Below, in pieces: positions 52,941 through 60,673 of a stretch of DNA of 64,000 nt (positions are counted from its first letter, which is position 1; each line of letters begins with the position of its first letter). Origin of the DNA: an uncultured Veillonellaceae bacterium (GTDB lineage Bacteria > Bacillota > Negativicutes > Selenomonadales > Selenomonadaceae); assembly GCA_902785705.1 (NCBI GenBank), contig CACZZN010000005.1, positions 124,001-188,000 of the forward strand, given 5' to 3'. Under the pieces are notes generated by a model. The model was given only the letters and a program-made list of their open reading frames with translations. It was not told where the DNA came from and ran no database searches. The position numbers and the translations under genes are program-made.

Positions 52941-54089
52941 TCAGTAGCCGAAAACTTCCTTTGCCCGCCGCATATTAGCCCTCACATCTACCCCAAAGGG
53001 GCAGCGTGTTTCGCAGACACCGCATTGGATACATTCTCCCGCATGATGGGAAAGTGCGGCGTAATGCTCCCGCACGGTTTCAGGAACGCCCTGCTGGGCA
53101 ACGGTCAAATTCAAAAACTTCGTGACATAGGCGATGTCGATTTGCTTGGGGCAGGGTGCACAATGACTGCAATACATACAATGCCCCGACCAACTGATGC
53201 GTGGGAAAGAAGCAAAGGCCAGGGCATAATCCCGCTCCTCGTCGGTCGCATCCTCATAGGCAATGCTCTTTTCCAGCTGCTCGACGGAATGGGCACCCGC
53301 CAAGACGGTCGCCACTGCCGGACGTGTCAGGGCATAGTGGATGCACTGGTTGACCGTAAGCGCTGCTCCTGCCGGAGACAGCTTGGCGTCCAAAAGGTCA
53401 CCGCCGCCAAAGCATTTCATGACGGTGATGCCCACACCCAACCGCTGGCAGGTTTCATAAAGCCGCTGCCGCTCGGGATCCATATTGCTCAAACGGCCCT
53501 CGTAATTCTTGGCCGCCCAAATCTCCTCCACATCCTCCGAGGCAGGCTGCAGGTCATAGCAAGGATTCACGCTGAACATCAGCACCTCGACAGCACCGCT
53601 CTCCACGGCACGCTGCGCCACTTGGGGATTATGGCTCGATAAGCCGATATGCCGGATACGCCCCTCCCGTTTGAGTTCCTTCGCGTACGCCAATACGCCG
53701 CCCTGCTCGATTTCCTCCCAGTCGGACAAGGCATCGCAGTAATGGATCATACCTACGTCCAGATAGTCCGTTTGCAGGAGCTGCATCATTTCCTCGAACC
53801 CGGCTTTTGCCTCCGCCACATTCCGGGTACGCTTATACTGTCCGTTCTGCCATACGGAGCAAATATGCGACTGGATGTAAAACTTTTCCCGCCGCCCGAT
53901 CAGTGCCTCGCCCACGGCTTTCCTTACGGCGGGATTCGAAGCGTAAAGATCAAAATAATTCACGCTGTGCCGCTCGGCCGCATCGAAAAGCTCCTTTGCC
54001 ATCGCGCAGTCCTTTTCGGCAAATCCCTCACAGCCCATGCCGATTTCACTGACGTTCAGCCCGGTATTTCCAAGCATACGATAATTCAT
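52941..54089 (-). CDS. Aldo/keto reductase with C-terminal [4Fe-4S] domain
   Basis: A 382-residue protein. Residues 1-~290 are an aldo/keto reductase TIM barrel (MNYRMLGNTGLNVSEIGMGC, the Tyr-bearing VNYFDLYASNP, SQSH-type IQSHIC). The C-terminal ~90 residues carry CMYCSHCAPCP and CIQCGVCETRCPFGV, two ferredoxin-like clusters. Such fusions are common in anaerobes; the electron partner and substrate are unknown. GGGAGGAA precedes the ATG. Confidence 0.92.
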   Translation of the reverse strand: MNYRMLGNTGLNVSEIGMGCEGFAEKDCAMAKELFDAAERHSVNYFDLYASNPAVRKAVGEALIGRREKFYIQSHICSVWQNGQYKRTRNVAEAKAGFEEMMQLLQTDYLDVGMIHYCDALSDWEEIEQGGVLAYAKELKREGRIRHIGLSSHNPQVAQRAVESGAVEVLMFSVNPCYDLQPASEDVEEIWAAKNYEGRLSNMDPERQRLYETCQRLGVGITVMKCFGGGDLLDAKLSPAGAALTVNQCIHYALTRPAVATVLAGAHSVEQLEKSIAYEDATDEERDYALAFASFPRISWSGHCMYCSHCAPCPKQIDIAYVTKFLNLTVAQQGVPETVREHYAALSHHAGECIQCGVCETRCPFGVDVRANMRRAKEVFGY

Positions 54090-54200
54090 GTCCGATTCCT
54101 CCCGGCTATTGCAAAATGGTGCTCCATCCAGATACTATACTCGCGTTCAAAGAAATGTACCAAAACGAAACTGCTTCCTGCTTCCGAACGCTGTATATGC

Positions 54201-54252
54201 AGAAGCCGTAAACATCTACCTTCGCTGCGCTTGGTAAATATTAACGGCTTCT
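54201..54252. terminator. Hairpin overlapping the nudC stop
   Basis: AGAAGCCGTAAACATCTACC pairs imperfectly with GGTAAATATTAACGGCTTCT. The arm includes the nudC stop region, so it likely ends that transcript. Confidence 0.6.
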
Positions 54253-55092
54253 AGTATACCTCGGTTCTTGTCCTTCCTTGAAAGTCATCATCATATGGTG
54301 CGTCAGGCTCCAATCATCAAGCTGGCCTTGGATGTCTTCGCGCTTCACCCATACGGCTTCCTTGAGTTCCGTGCTGTCCATCCGTATGGTGGGATCTCCG
54401 TCCAAATCGCAGTAAAATCCCATAAGGATATCCTGCACATTTCCCCAAGGCTGAGATTTATAGTAGCGGATATTTTTGACACGAAGCCCCGTTTCCTCCA
54501 TGACCTCCCTTGCCACACATTCCTCCAAAGTCTCGCCGATTTCCGTAAATCCCGCAACAAGGGCATAAAAGGGAGTGTCACGATTGGCATACTTCGTCAT
54601 CAGGATTTCATCCCCATTGGTTACTCCCACAATGACGGCAGGCACCATGCGAGGATATATGGTATTTCCGCATTGCGGACAAACCATTGCCCGCTCCTTC
54701 GCAGAATGGCGGGTGCTATGGCCGCATCTGCCACAAAACCGACTGTCCCGATACCAAGCGGCCAAATGCCATGCCGTATAAGCCACATACATATAGGCAA
54801 GCGGCGTCTTCATCTTTTGCCGTATCTCTTTGAGCGTCATATAGCAAAAACCGGGCAACGGGTCGATTCCATCCCGGTTGGCAAGGAAGATCCTCTCCTC
54901 ATCCAAAGAAAACAAATAGTGGCACACCAAATCATCCGAAAAATTCTTCCGCTTGGGAAATTCCATTTCTCCGGGACTTCCCCCGACCATCATGGCATCG
55001 TTATGTACGCAAATGACAAGATCCTGCGCTTCGGCTTGAGCCTTGGCCCGATATTCGTTGAATATCCGATGGGGGAATATGTCCTGTATCAT
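54241..55092 (-). CDS. nudC: NADH pyrophosphatase NudC (NUDIX)
   Basis: A 283-residue Nudix hydrolase cleaving NAD(H) to NMN and AMP, and able to remove NAD caps from RNA in studied relatives. It has a Zn ribbon (CGRCGHSTRHSAKERAMVCPQCG, four Cys) and the Nudix box GFTEIGETLEECVAREVMEE. The downstream SQPW motif specific to NudC is present. Of two in-frame ATGs (55098, 55092), the second spaces better from GGAG. The extension further upstream overlaps repeat B5 and is not coding. Confidence 0.93.
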   Translation of the reverse strand: MIQDIFPHRIFNEYRAKAQAEAQDLVICVHNDAMMVGGSPGEMEFPKRKNFSDDLVCHYLFSLDEERIFLANRDGIDPLPGFCYMTLKEIRQKMKTPLAYMYVAYTAWHLAAWYRDSRFCGRCGHSTRHSAKERAMVCPQCGNTIYPRMVPAVIVGVTNGDEILMTKYANRDTPFYALVAGFTEIGETLEECVAREVMEETGLRVKNIRYYKSQPWGNVQDILMGFYCDLDGDPTIRMDSTELKEAVWVKREDIQGQLDDWSLTHHMMMTFKEGQEPRYTRSR

Positions 55093-55209
55093 AAGCATCA
55101 CTCCAAAAAGCAAACGGTCACGTTCCGGTTGGCAAAATACATGCTGTGCATAAAAACCTACGATGCAAAAGGATGGACAGCTATTGGGGCGGTAAGCCTC
55201 CTTTTTACT

Positions 55210-55327
55210 GTGAAATCTTAGCGAATACAAGCCAAAGGCGCAGTATGAGCTTAGACTTCGTGTAAGGGCGTAGCGACACGGAGTTAGTCCCGTCAGGGAT
55301 GCGAAACCTCGTTTCGCACGGAGTTTA
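55210..55327 (+). repeat. Family B repeat B5
   Basis: TGAAATCTTAGCG..GAGCTTAGACTTCGTGTAAGGGCGTAG, then ATGCGAAAC-ctc-GTTTCGCAC and GGAGTTT. Nearly the same as B3. The last bases include the stop codon of the minus-strand HAD gene. Confidence 0.75.
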
Positions 55328-55933
55328 TTCCTGCTGCAGCATTTCCATGATAGCCGGGTAGGTCTTTTCGTATCCCTCGAACAAAATCGCATGGTAACCA
55401 CACTCTTTTGCTGCTTGGATATTCTCCGGCATATCGTCGGTAAAAAGGCATTCCACCGGATCGAGGTGATATTTCTCGCACAGATGTCGATAGATGGCAT
55501 GATCGGGTTTTGCCATTTTCACATAGCAGGAGAAAATCCCCCCGTCCATCAAGGGCAGGAAATCCAATACCCCCCAATTGGCCTCCATGGCAAACTCCGA
55601 GTAATTGGAAAGATAATACACGTCCTTTCCCATATCCTTCAGTTCACGCAGCCACGGAATCGCATACGAATGCTTATGCATGGCGTTTCCTGCCTGGGCA
55701 AGCGTCTGTCGGATGTCCTGCCCATATTCCGGCGCAACAGCTGCCACTCGATCGACTGCCTCCTGCCCGGAAATCTCGCCCCGATCCATGGCTTGCCAAT
55801 AACCGTGCGACCAAATGGCGTCGTTGATGATCCGAATCTTTTCTTCATCTTCTCCATAGCGAGAACGCATATATTTCATCCAGTCGAAATCCATCAACAC
55901 ATTGCCGATATCAAAAATGACATTCCTTATCAA
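55325..55933 (-). CDS. HAD-superfamily (subfamily IA) hydrolase
   Basis: A 202-residue cytoplasmic HAD phosphatase, YihX-like in length. FDIGNV is motif I with the second Asp replaced by Asn-type context (DxGNV is usual for this subgroup), YYLSNY motif II, KPDHAIY motif III and FTDDMPENIQAA motif IV. Start is TTG at 55933 after GGAGGG. The stop codon lies within the tip of repeat B5. Substrate unknown. Confidence 0.87.
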   Translation of the reverse strand: MIRNVIFDIGNVLMDFDWMKYMRSRYGEDEEKIRIINDAIWSHGYWQAMDRGEISGQEAVDRVAAVAPEYGQDIRQTLAQAGNAMHKHSYAIPWLRELKDMGKDVYYLSNYSEFAMEANWGVLDFLPLMDGGIFSCYVKMAKPDHAIYRHLCEKYHLDPVECLFTDDMPENIQAAKECGYHAILFEGYEKTYPAIMEMLQQE

Positions 55934-56019
55934 TGCTCATCCCTCCGTTGATCGCATGTCGGATCAGCTGTGCTGTAAATTCGGTACAAAAATCTGTTTG
56001 GTTCGAGATTGCCCTCGCT

Positions 56020-56376
56020 TCAAGGCAGGATTTCCAGCCAATATCCGTCCGGATCATTGATGAAATAGATGCCCATGCCGGGATTCTCGTAGCAAATGCA
56101 CCCCATCTGCTTATGCTTCTCGTGGGCCGCGTCGAAATCATCTGCCGTGAAAGCCAGATGAAACTCGTTGTCTCCCAAGTTGTACGGCTCCTTGCGATCC
56201 TTGAGCCATGTCAGCTCCAATAGGTGCTGGCTCTGGTGCGGGTCGCCCAAATAGACAAGCGTAAAATCACCGCCATCGATACGGCGCACCTCTTTGAGTC
56301 CCAATGCCTCCTCATAGAAGGACAGGCTGCGTTTTAGGTCAAGCACATTGATGTTGTTGTGGGCAAATCGAAACAT
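56020..56376 (-). CDS. VOC-family (glyoxalase I-like) protein
   Basis: A 118-residue single VOC domain: FRFAHNNINVLDLKRSLSFY, LLELTW, FHLAFTADDF and the final DPDGYWLEI give the usual His/Glu metal ligands. It resembles lactoylglutathione lyase in order of motifs, so methylglyoxal detoxification is plausible. AAGGAG lies upstream of the ATG. It is the last conserved housekeeping-type gene before the accessory strip. Confidence 0.88.
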   Translation of the reverse strand: MFRFAHNNINVLDLKRSLSFYEEALGLKEVRRIDGGDFTLVYLGDPHQSQHLLELTWLKDRKEPYNLGDNEFHLAFTADDFDAAHEKHKQMGCICYENPGMGIYFINDPDGYWLEILP

Positions 56377-56877
56377 GATTCTCCGTCGCTCCTTTTTTGC
56401 TTATGGTATCAGCAGGAGAGTTCGCCCGGCAAGGCAAGCTCCTCCTTGATTACGGTTTCATTGTACAGCAATCAAAATCAAATAACAAGTATGTACTTTG
56501 GAGCAACATAGTATCTTAAGGATGCCGGAAAGAAGTGCTTTGCCATTTCATTGCTATCGGGTGAGGCATTTGTGCGGGAGTTGTTGGGGAGATTGTGACA
56601 AAAGGGGCTGTGAAAAAAGTCCACCTAGAAAAAAAGAGACTCCCGTCCAGAGCATAATGCTTCGAACGGGAGTCTCTTTTTGGCTCCGGAGCGGAAAGAA
56701 ACGGACTTATTGGCTCGTGAGGAAAATTTCTTAAAAAAATACCTCACGAGCAATGAAAATACATTTTTTTAGGGGGATTTTTAGCACTTGCGATCCGATA
56801 TAATTTTTGAAGATGCCATGTGGGAGGCTAGCACTGGAATCGGCATCGAGATAGTGATATTAGAGAGGAGAATTATC
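56377..56877. other. Gene-poor junction with tandem hairpins
   Basis: No credible gene. It holds a GGGGCTGTGAAAAAAGTCC motif (56604-56622), a strong terminator (AAAAAGAGACTCCCGT..ACGGGAGTCTCTTTTT, 56629-56683) and a second hairpin GCTCGTGAGG..CCTCACGAGC (56713-56751). A TATAAT-like box occurs near 56800. It marks the change to AT-richer accessory DNA. Confidence 0.6.
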
Positions 56878-57192
56878 ATGACAAAAGCAGAATTACTGCA
56901 TGAGGTAGAGCAGGCCATACTCCTTGCACGTATGGATGAGGATTTTTTGATCTATATCAATCTGGAAACTGGAGAATTGGTGATAGATACGAACTCACCT
57001 TATGCGGATGATCCGGCAATGTGCGATAATCCGGAAGGATTACGTAAAAATTTAGAAGAAAATACAGGAAAATATCTAGATTTACCTTATGCGGTAGGAC
57101 GGTGGCGGATGCGTCACGGAGATCCTAAAGATCTGGCGAATGAATGGTGCGAGGAACACTCCCACGAATTAGCGCCCTTGTTCGAAAAATAA
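56878..57192 (+). CDS. Small acidic protein, UPF0158-like, 104 aa
   Basis: Begins MTKAELLHEVEQAILLARMD with AGAGAGGAG upstream. The YINLETGELVIDTNS and ENTGKYLDLPY stretches resemble UPF0158-type proteins, whose function is unknown; this is a visual match. A terminator follows. It sits beside mobilisation gene remnants and may be cargo of an old element. Confidence 0.68.
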   Translation: MTKAELLHEVEQAILLARMDEDFLIYINLETGELVIDTNSPYADDPAMCDNPEGLRKNLEENTGKYLDLPYAVGRWRMRHGDPKDLANEWCEEHSHELAPLFEK

Positions 57193-57275
57193 GATAGGGA
57201 CACATGGCAATGTAGGATTGATGCCGAGATTGGAACGAACATCTGAGTCATCAATGATGACATGCGACTCATGTG

Positions 57276-57316
57276 CAGGGGGACAGCAACTTCGGGCTGG
57301 TTGTTGTCCCCCTGTT
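57276..57316 (+). terminator. Intrinsic terminator after the 104-aa gene
   Basis: GGGGGACAGCAAC pairs with GTTGTTGTCCCCC, then TG-rich sequence; compact GC stem. Confidence 0.75.
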
Positions 57317-57353
57317 CATCGCGCCAAACATCCCATGTTCATCGGTCATCCTT

Positions 57354-57905
57354 CTACGATTCATTCCTAACACCCTGATAGAGGTGATTCGTTCTCTGTT
57401 TTAACCGGAATCCCGGAAGCAGTCCAGAGAATCCGTGTTTCTTCAATATACCATCAATTCCGTCAAGGATAGCACAAAAATCAACCTGAGAAGGGGTGAA
57501 CCTTGCTCCTGTCAGAAAATCGATATTGTTCTCGATGATATGCGCATGAAGGTTGTCCGTATTAAGATGGATGCAGCTCAGCACTTGATGATGCCCGCCC
57601 TGCCAGTGAGCCAGAAGGCTGACGACTTCCCTCATACAGTCAGAAAAGCTTCCCAGCTGGCAGGATTCTTCTTCCGGCAGAGAAACGATGAACTCAAAGA
57701 ACTGCCGTCCCCACAGGGTATTGTTTCCTTTTGCGACATGGCAGCGCTTTACCAACATCATTTCCTCATAGGGGTAACGCGGGGAAACGTATGCGGTGCA
57801 CTAGAGATTGGGACTCGTTGCCAGTGGATCACGGATGTAGTTGAGCCGCTCAAACAACTTGAGGTGATCCTCGACGGAATGCCGTTGAAGCTTGAAGATG
57901 CTCAC
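57354..57905 (-). pseudogene. mobA: mobA relaxase remnant with in-frame amber stop
   Basis: Starting at a GTG overlapping the mobC stop (GTGA), the frame encodes MSIFKLQRHSVEDHLKLFER..LNYIRD..SPNL, then TAG (57801-57803), and continues in the same frame with PRYPYEEMMLVKR..FFEFIVSLPE and the relaxase metal motif HLNTDNLHAHIIENN. Both parts belong to MobA/VirD2-type relaxases, so one stop codon breaks the gene. It also ends after ~184 codons, well short of typical relaxases. The downstream half could restart at the ATG at 57761 (MMLVKR) but would lack the N-terminal catalytic Tyr region. Confidence 0.85.
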
Positions 57906-58360
57906 GGTTTGTCACCTGCCCCAATTTGGGCGAGGATTTCGTGTGCTGCTTCCTCTATCTCCTGATCGCTTGCGGCATAGGCAGTCATCAGCACACCTGC
58001 CACTGCATTGATATGCTCTTTTTGTGCGGTTAGTGTGTTGCATACGTCATGAGAATCAAAATTTTGCACATTGGATAGTAATGCCATATTGGCGCGGACG
58101 GCATCCTGCAATTGCTCGACCCGCTTTGCCATGTCCTGATGATAGAGCAGTTTCTTTTCGTGAAGCCTGGCCAACTGCTCTGCAATCCTCTTCCCGTCAT
58201 AGATATGCTGAATCGGCTGTCCCAGACTGGAAGAACGGGCAAATTCGCTGACAGAGAGTCCGGCTTCTTGGGCTTTCTGCTTGATGCTTTCCAGTTCGTC
58301 TATTGTCAGGCGTATCGTGATGGTCTTGCTTCGCTGCCCCGTTTTTTCCTTTTTCGGCAT
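57902..58360 (-). CDS. mobC: MobC-type mobilisation accessory protein
   Basis: A 152-residue protein with an N-terminal RHH-like segment (KTITIRLTIDELESIKQKAQ, SVSEFARSSSLG) and a helical C-terminal half, the layout of MobC proteins that help nick oriT. GGGAGGG precedes the ATG. Its stop overlaps the mobA start, the normal mobC-mobA arrangement. Since mobA is broken the module is presumably inactive. Confidence 0.86.
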   Translation of the reverse strand: MPKKEKTGQRSKTITIRLTIDELESIKQKAQEAGLSVSEFARSSSLGQPIQHIYDGKRIAEQLARLHEKKLLYHQDMAKRVEQLQDAVRANMALLSNVQNFDSHDVCNTLTAQKEHINAVAGVLMTAYAASDQEIEEAAHEILAQIGAGDKP

Positions 58361-58734
58361 AGAACGTCCCTCCCATAAGTAAATGTGTTACAAAGCCATA
58401 CTGGATAATAAAAACAGCCCTACAAAATAGAGCTGCTAGCTTCAATATCAATATAAAGACTGCCTTTGTGAAGTATATCATCCCCCACAGATACTGGATA
58501 TCATTTATCATAATTATTGTTCATTACATATCCATATTATTTATCATTGATTATATTATAGTTATTTGATATTAAGTTTTAAACAATAATTCATGATTAT
58601 TATGGTTATTTTCATCAAGCGACTTTATTGTGTATGATCTGTGTATGCTATACGAGCCACTCAGGATGCATATCCACACATCCATGCAAGAAAACATTAC
58701 AAAAGAGACATATATCTAATGGAGGTGAATATTG
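58361..58734. other. AT-rich region between mobC and an AlpA-like gene (possible oriT)
   Basis: Divergent intergenic DNA. 58385-58445 contains an AGCCCTAC..GTAGGGCT-like weak inverted repeat near AACAGCCCTACAAAATAGAGCTG, where an oriT could lie upstream of mobC. 58500-58620 is strongly AT-rich with repeated ATAATTATTGTT/AACAATAATTCAT. No gene is visible. Confidence 0.4.
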
Positions 58735-58953
58735 ATGACAGAATTTTTAACTGCAAAGCAAGTAGCTCACGAGTACCTGAATGACGTTTGTAGCTATCAT
58801 AAAGTGTTGCGACTCACACGGGATGGGAAAATACCGGCAACACGATTGGGGAAATCTTATCTTTACAAGCGTTCACAGCTTGACGTATGGGCAGAGAATC
58901 AGTTCTGCAGGTCTGCGGCAACAAATGACGAAAATGCGGGTACTCAATTGTGA
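58735..58953 (+). CDS. AlpA/excisionase-type helix-turn-helix protein, 72 aa
   Basis: MTEFLTAKQVAHEYLNDVCS with LRLTRDGKIPATRLGKSYLYKRSQLDVW is a MerR-like winged HTH of the excisionase/AlpA type. GGAGGT is eight nt before the ATG at 58735. Such proteins control excision or mobilisation genes of integrative elements. No integrase is in the window. Confidence 0.8.
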   Translation: MTEFLTAKQVAHEYLNDVCSYHKVLRLTRDGKIPATRLGKSYLYKRSQLDVWAENQFCRSAATNDENAGTQL

Positions 58954-59010
58954 AAGTGGCATTCAAGGATTTCGCTGAGGATTTCCAAGCCCAGGAATTT
59001 TCCCGATAAA

Positions 59011-59062
59011 GCAAAACGCCATCATCCTCGCACTACATCTGCGATAAACGATGGCGTTTTGT
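59011..59062 (+). terminator. Intrinsic terminator after the AlpA-like gene
   Basis: GCAAAACGCCATC and GATGGCGTTTTGT form the stem; it also faces the antitoxin gene end and may serve both strands. Confidence 0.88.
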
Positions 59063-59115
59063 TCACCAAAATGCATTCCAGCGAATCATGGGAATTTCCG
59101 TAAAGGTTACCCAGC

Positions 59116-59331
59116 TCATTCCGCTGCCATTGCCTCCAATTCTTCCATTGTTTTGCGTATTACCCTTCCTTGGTGAAACTGTTCGTCACTTTTGTCCAAC
59201 ATTGAAAGATATTCAGCATTATGAGCAGCCTTTAGGGATACGCTTCGGACATAGTCCTCTGCACTAACATTGACAGCTGCGGCTTGTTTCTCTATCAGTT
59301 GCACATCCGCAGGAGTGAAGTCTATCATCAT
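59116..59331 (-). CDS. Orphan type II antitoxin-like protein, 71 aa
   Basis: MMIDFTPADVQLIEKQAAAV, SAEDYVRSVSLKAAHNAEY, and the C-terminal FHQGRVIRKTMEELEAM. The N-terminal half looks like an RHH antitoxin, and the GRVIxKTMEELEAM tail is typical of toxin-wrapping antitoxin ends (RelB/YefM-like neighbours of RelE/YoeB toxins). GGAGGTG precedes the start. No toxin frame follows on either side. Confidence 0.72.
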   Translation of the reverse strand: MMIDFTPADVQLIEKQAAAVNVSAEDYVRSVSLKAAHNAEYLSMLDKSDEQFHQGRVIRKTMEELEAMAAE

Positions 59332-59594
59332 GGTCTGCACCTCCAATCGGTTTTTTGAAATCATGACGTTGTTGCTCAAACTTTCCCATAGGAAAGTTTT
59401 TCACTGGTTTCTCTTTTACCTGTCTAAATCATCAATATACCGTAAAGTTTGCCTGTTTCAGCAATCTTCTCCTTCCGGCACTTTTTCCCGTTGCATCTTT
59501 CTCGTTCAAGAAGCCTCGCTTCCAATCATTTGATTCTGGATATATTATACTACCATATTGTCAAACAATTCTACACAGAACAGGCAATCGTAAG
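59332..59594. other. Spacer with no identifiable gene
   Basis: AT-rich sequence between the antitoxin and the IS21 remnant. On the minus strand TTGACA and TATAAT boxes occur near 59550, but only 9 nt apart, so no convincing promoter is called. Nothing else is recognised. Confidence 0.4.
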
Positions 59595-59635
59595 AGCCTG
59601 ATTATCACATTAGACTTCTGCTGATTATTTCACGC

Positions 59636-59712
59636 CGTGGAAACCGGCGGTTCATGAGAAGGAAACCACCGGTTCACGGCAAGGAAACCACTAATTCACG
59701 GAAGGAAACCGG
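59636..59712. repeat. Four short direct repeats at the IS21 end
   Basis: GGAAACC recurs at 59639, 59661, 59683 and 59704, spaced 22, 22 and 21 nt, within units like GTTCACGGCAAGGAAACCAC. Multiple terminal repeats that bind IstA are a known property of IS21-type elements. Confidence 0.75.
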
Positions 59713-59886
59713 TTAGGGTGTATCTTCGGGACGGAGGGGATGCGGGCTGAGGAGCTGTCTCATGTTTGTCTCCCCAGTGTAGACCTGGATGGCATTCTGC
59801 ACCAAACGATCCATGATGGAATCGGCGTTGGCATCTCCACCGAGCAGAACGTGCGATCCAGTTCCGAGCCTATCCGCCAGCTGTTT
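59713..59886 (-). pseudogene. istB: istB C-terminal fragment
   Basis: Encodes LLGGDANADSIMDRLVQNAI..ETNMRQL, resembling the tail of IstB transposition helper ATPases (..ADAILDRLVHNA..), then a stop just before the terminal repeats. The AAA+ core is absent. Upstream, the frame runs into thiM sequence on the other strand. Confidence 0.7.
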
Positions 59887-59888
59887 TA

Positions 59889-60353
59889 AGGGGAAACGCA
59901 TCGGAGATCCTCGCTGTGGCAAAGCTGTGGGAACTTGCGAAGGATGATGGGAGAACCGGTGTTCGCGGGGTAGATTCCACGGAAGAAGTGGAATCGACTC
60001 GCGGGGCAGCCGTTGCGATCGCCCGTTATACCAAGGGAGCCGTGGCGGTTTCGGGGCCGACGGATCTCGTTACGGACGGGGAGACGGTGGCGTATGTCAA
60101 AGGCGGTTCCCATTTTCTTTCCAAGATCACGGGAGCAGGGTGTTCTCTGGGGGGAGTCATGGCGATCTATGCAAGCCAGACAAGTCCTTTTCTGGCGGCG
60201 CTGACAGGCGCGGCGATCTATAACCTTGCGGGGGCAAGAGCAGAAACGAAGGCGCAGGGGCCGGGGAGTTTCCAGGTACGGTTCCTCGACGAACTCTACT
60301 CAGCGGCGCCGGAAGAAATCGCGGCGTGTCCGATGGATCTGGAAATGGCATAA
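59889..60353 (+). pseudogene. thiM: Hydroxyethylthiazole kinase ThiM, 5'-truncated
   Basis: About 155 C-terminal residues of ThiM: LRGNASEILAVAKLWELAKD, AVSGPTDLVTDGETVAYVKG and SKITGAGCSLGGVMAIYAS (the catalytic Cys/anion-hole region). The N-terminal ~110 residues are absent, replaced by IS21 remnant. A GTG at 59916 could restart translation but the product would lack substrate-binding residues. It precedes a thiamine-binding-type gene and thiE, so the salvage operon is broken at its head. Confidence 0.85.
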
Positions 60354-60367
60354 GGAAGGTGTATGAT

Positions 60368-60673
60368 ATGAATACGTTGATCGCGGTTGCGATTGCGCCC
60401 TGCGGTACGGGAGAAGAACTTTCCGGGAAAGTGGCGGAGGTGATCCGCGTCATTCGGGAATCCGGGCTGCCCAATCGCACGAATTCCATGTTTACGGAAA
60501 TCGAGGGCGAATGGGACGAAGTCATGGAAGTCGTGAAAAAAGCGACGTTTGTATTGGCGGAACGGGGCATCCGGACGGAAGTCGTACTGAAAGCGGATAT
60601 TCGCCCCGGATTCACCCATATGATGCAGTCGAAAACAGAAAAAGTCGACGCGATTCTGGGGGCGGAAAGATGA
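60368..60673 (+). CDS. MTH1187/YkoF-type thiamine-binding protein (UPF0045)
   Basis: A 101-residue protein with the ferredoxin-like UPF0045 fold: MNTLIAVAIAPCGTGEELSG, NRTNSMFTEIEGEWDEVM and IRTEVVLKADIRPG. Relatives bind thiamine or HMP and accompany thiamine genes. AAGGAAGG precedes the ATG. Its stop overlaps the thiE start (ATGA), which places it in the same operon. Confidence 0.9.
   Translation: MNTLIAVAIAPCGTGEELSGKVAEVIRVIRESGLPNRTNSMFTEIEGEWDEVMEVVKKATFVLAERGIRTEVVLKADIRPGFTHMMQSKTEKVDAILGAER

Larger units (their letters stand above)
59595..59888 (-). mobile_element. 3'-end remnant of an IS21-family insertion sequence
   Basis: Contains the C-terminal istB fragment followed by an array of short terminal repeats. 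Only this end of the IS remains; istA and most of istB are missing. The other boundary is fused to the truncated thiM around 59850-59890, so a deletion has joined IS and thiamine genes. Confidence 0.72.

Noticed and set aside
56498-56734. 78-codon plus-strand frame in the junction region
   Set aside because: Covers a terminator hairpin, no ribosome-binding site, and Cys/Arg/Ser-rich translation without family features.
57801-57803. Pyrrolysine or programmed read-through at the mobA TAG
   Set aside because: No downstream structural element or conserved context is evident and the gene is also truncated; decay is simpler.
59636-59712. Possible CRISPR array from ~22-nt spaced repeats
   Set aside because: Only four short, imperfect units with almost no spacer, next to an istB fragment; fits IS21 terminal repeats, not CRISPR. 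No cas genes are present.
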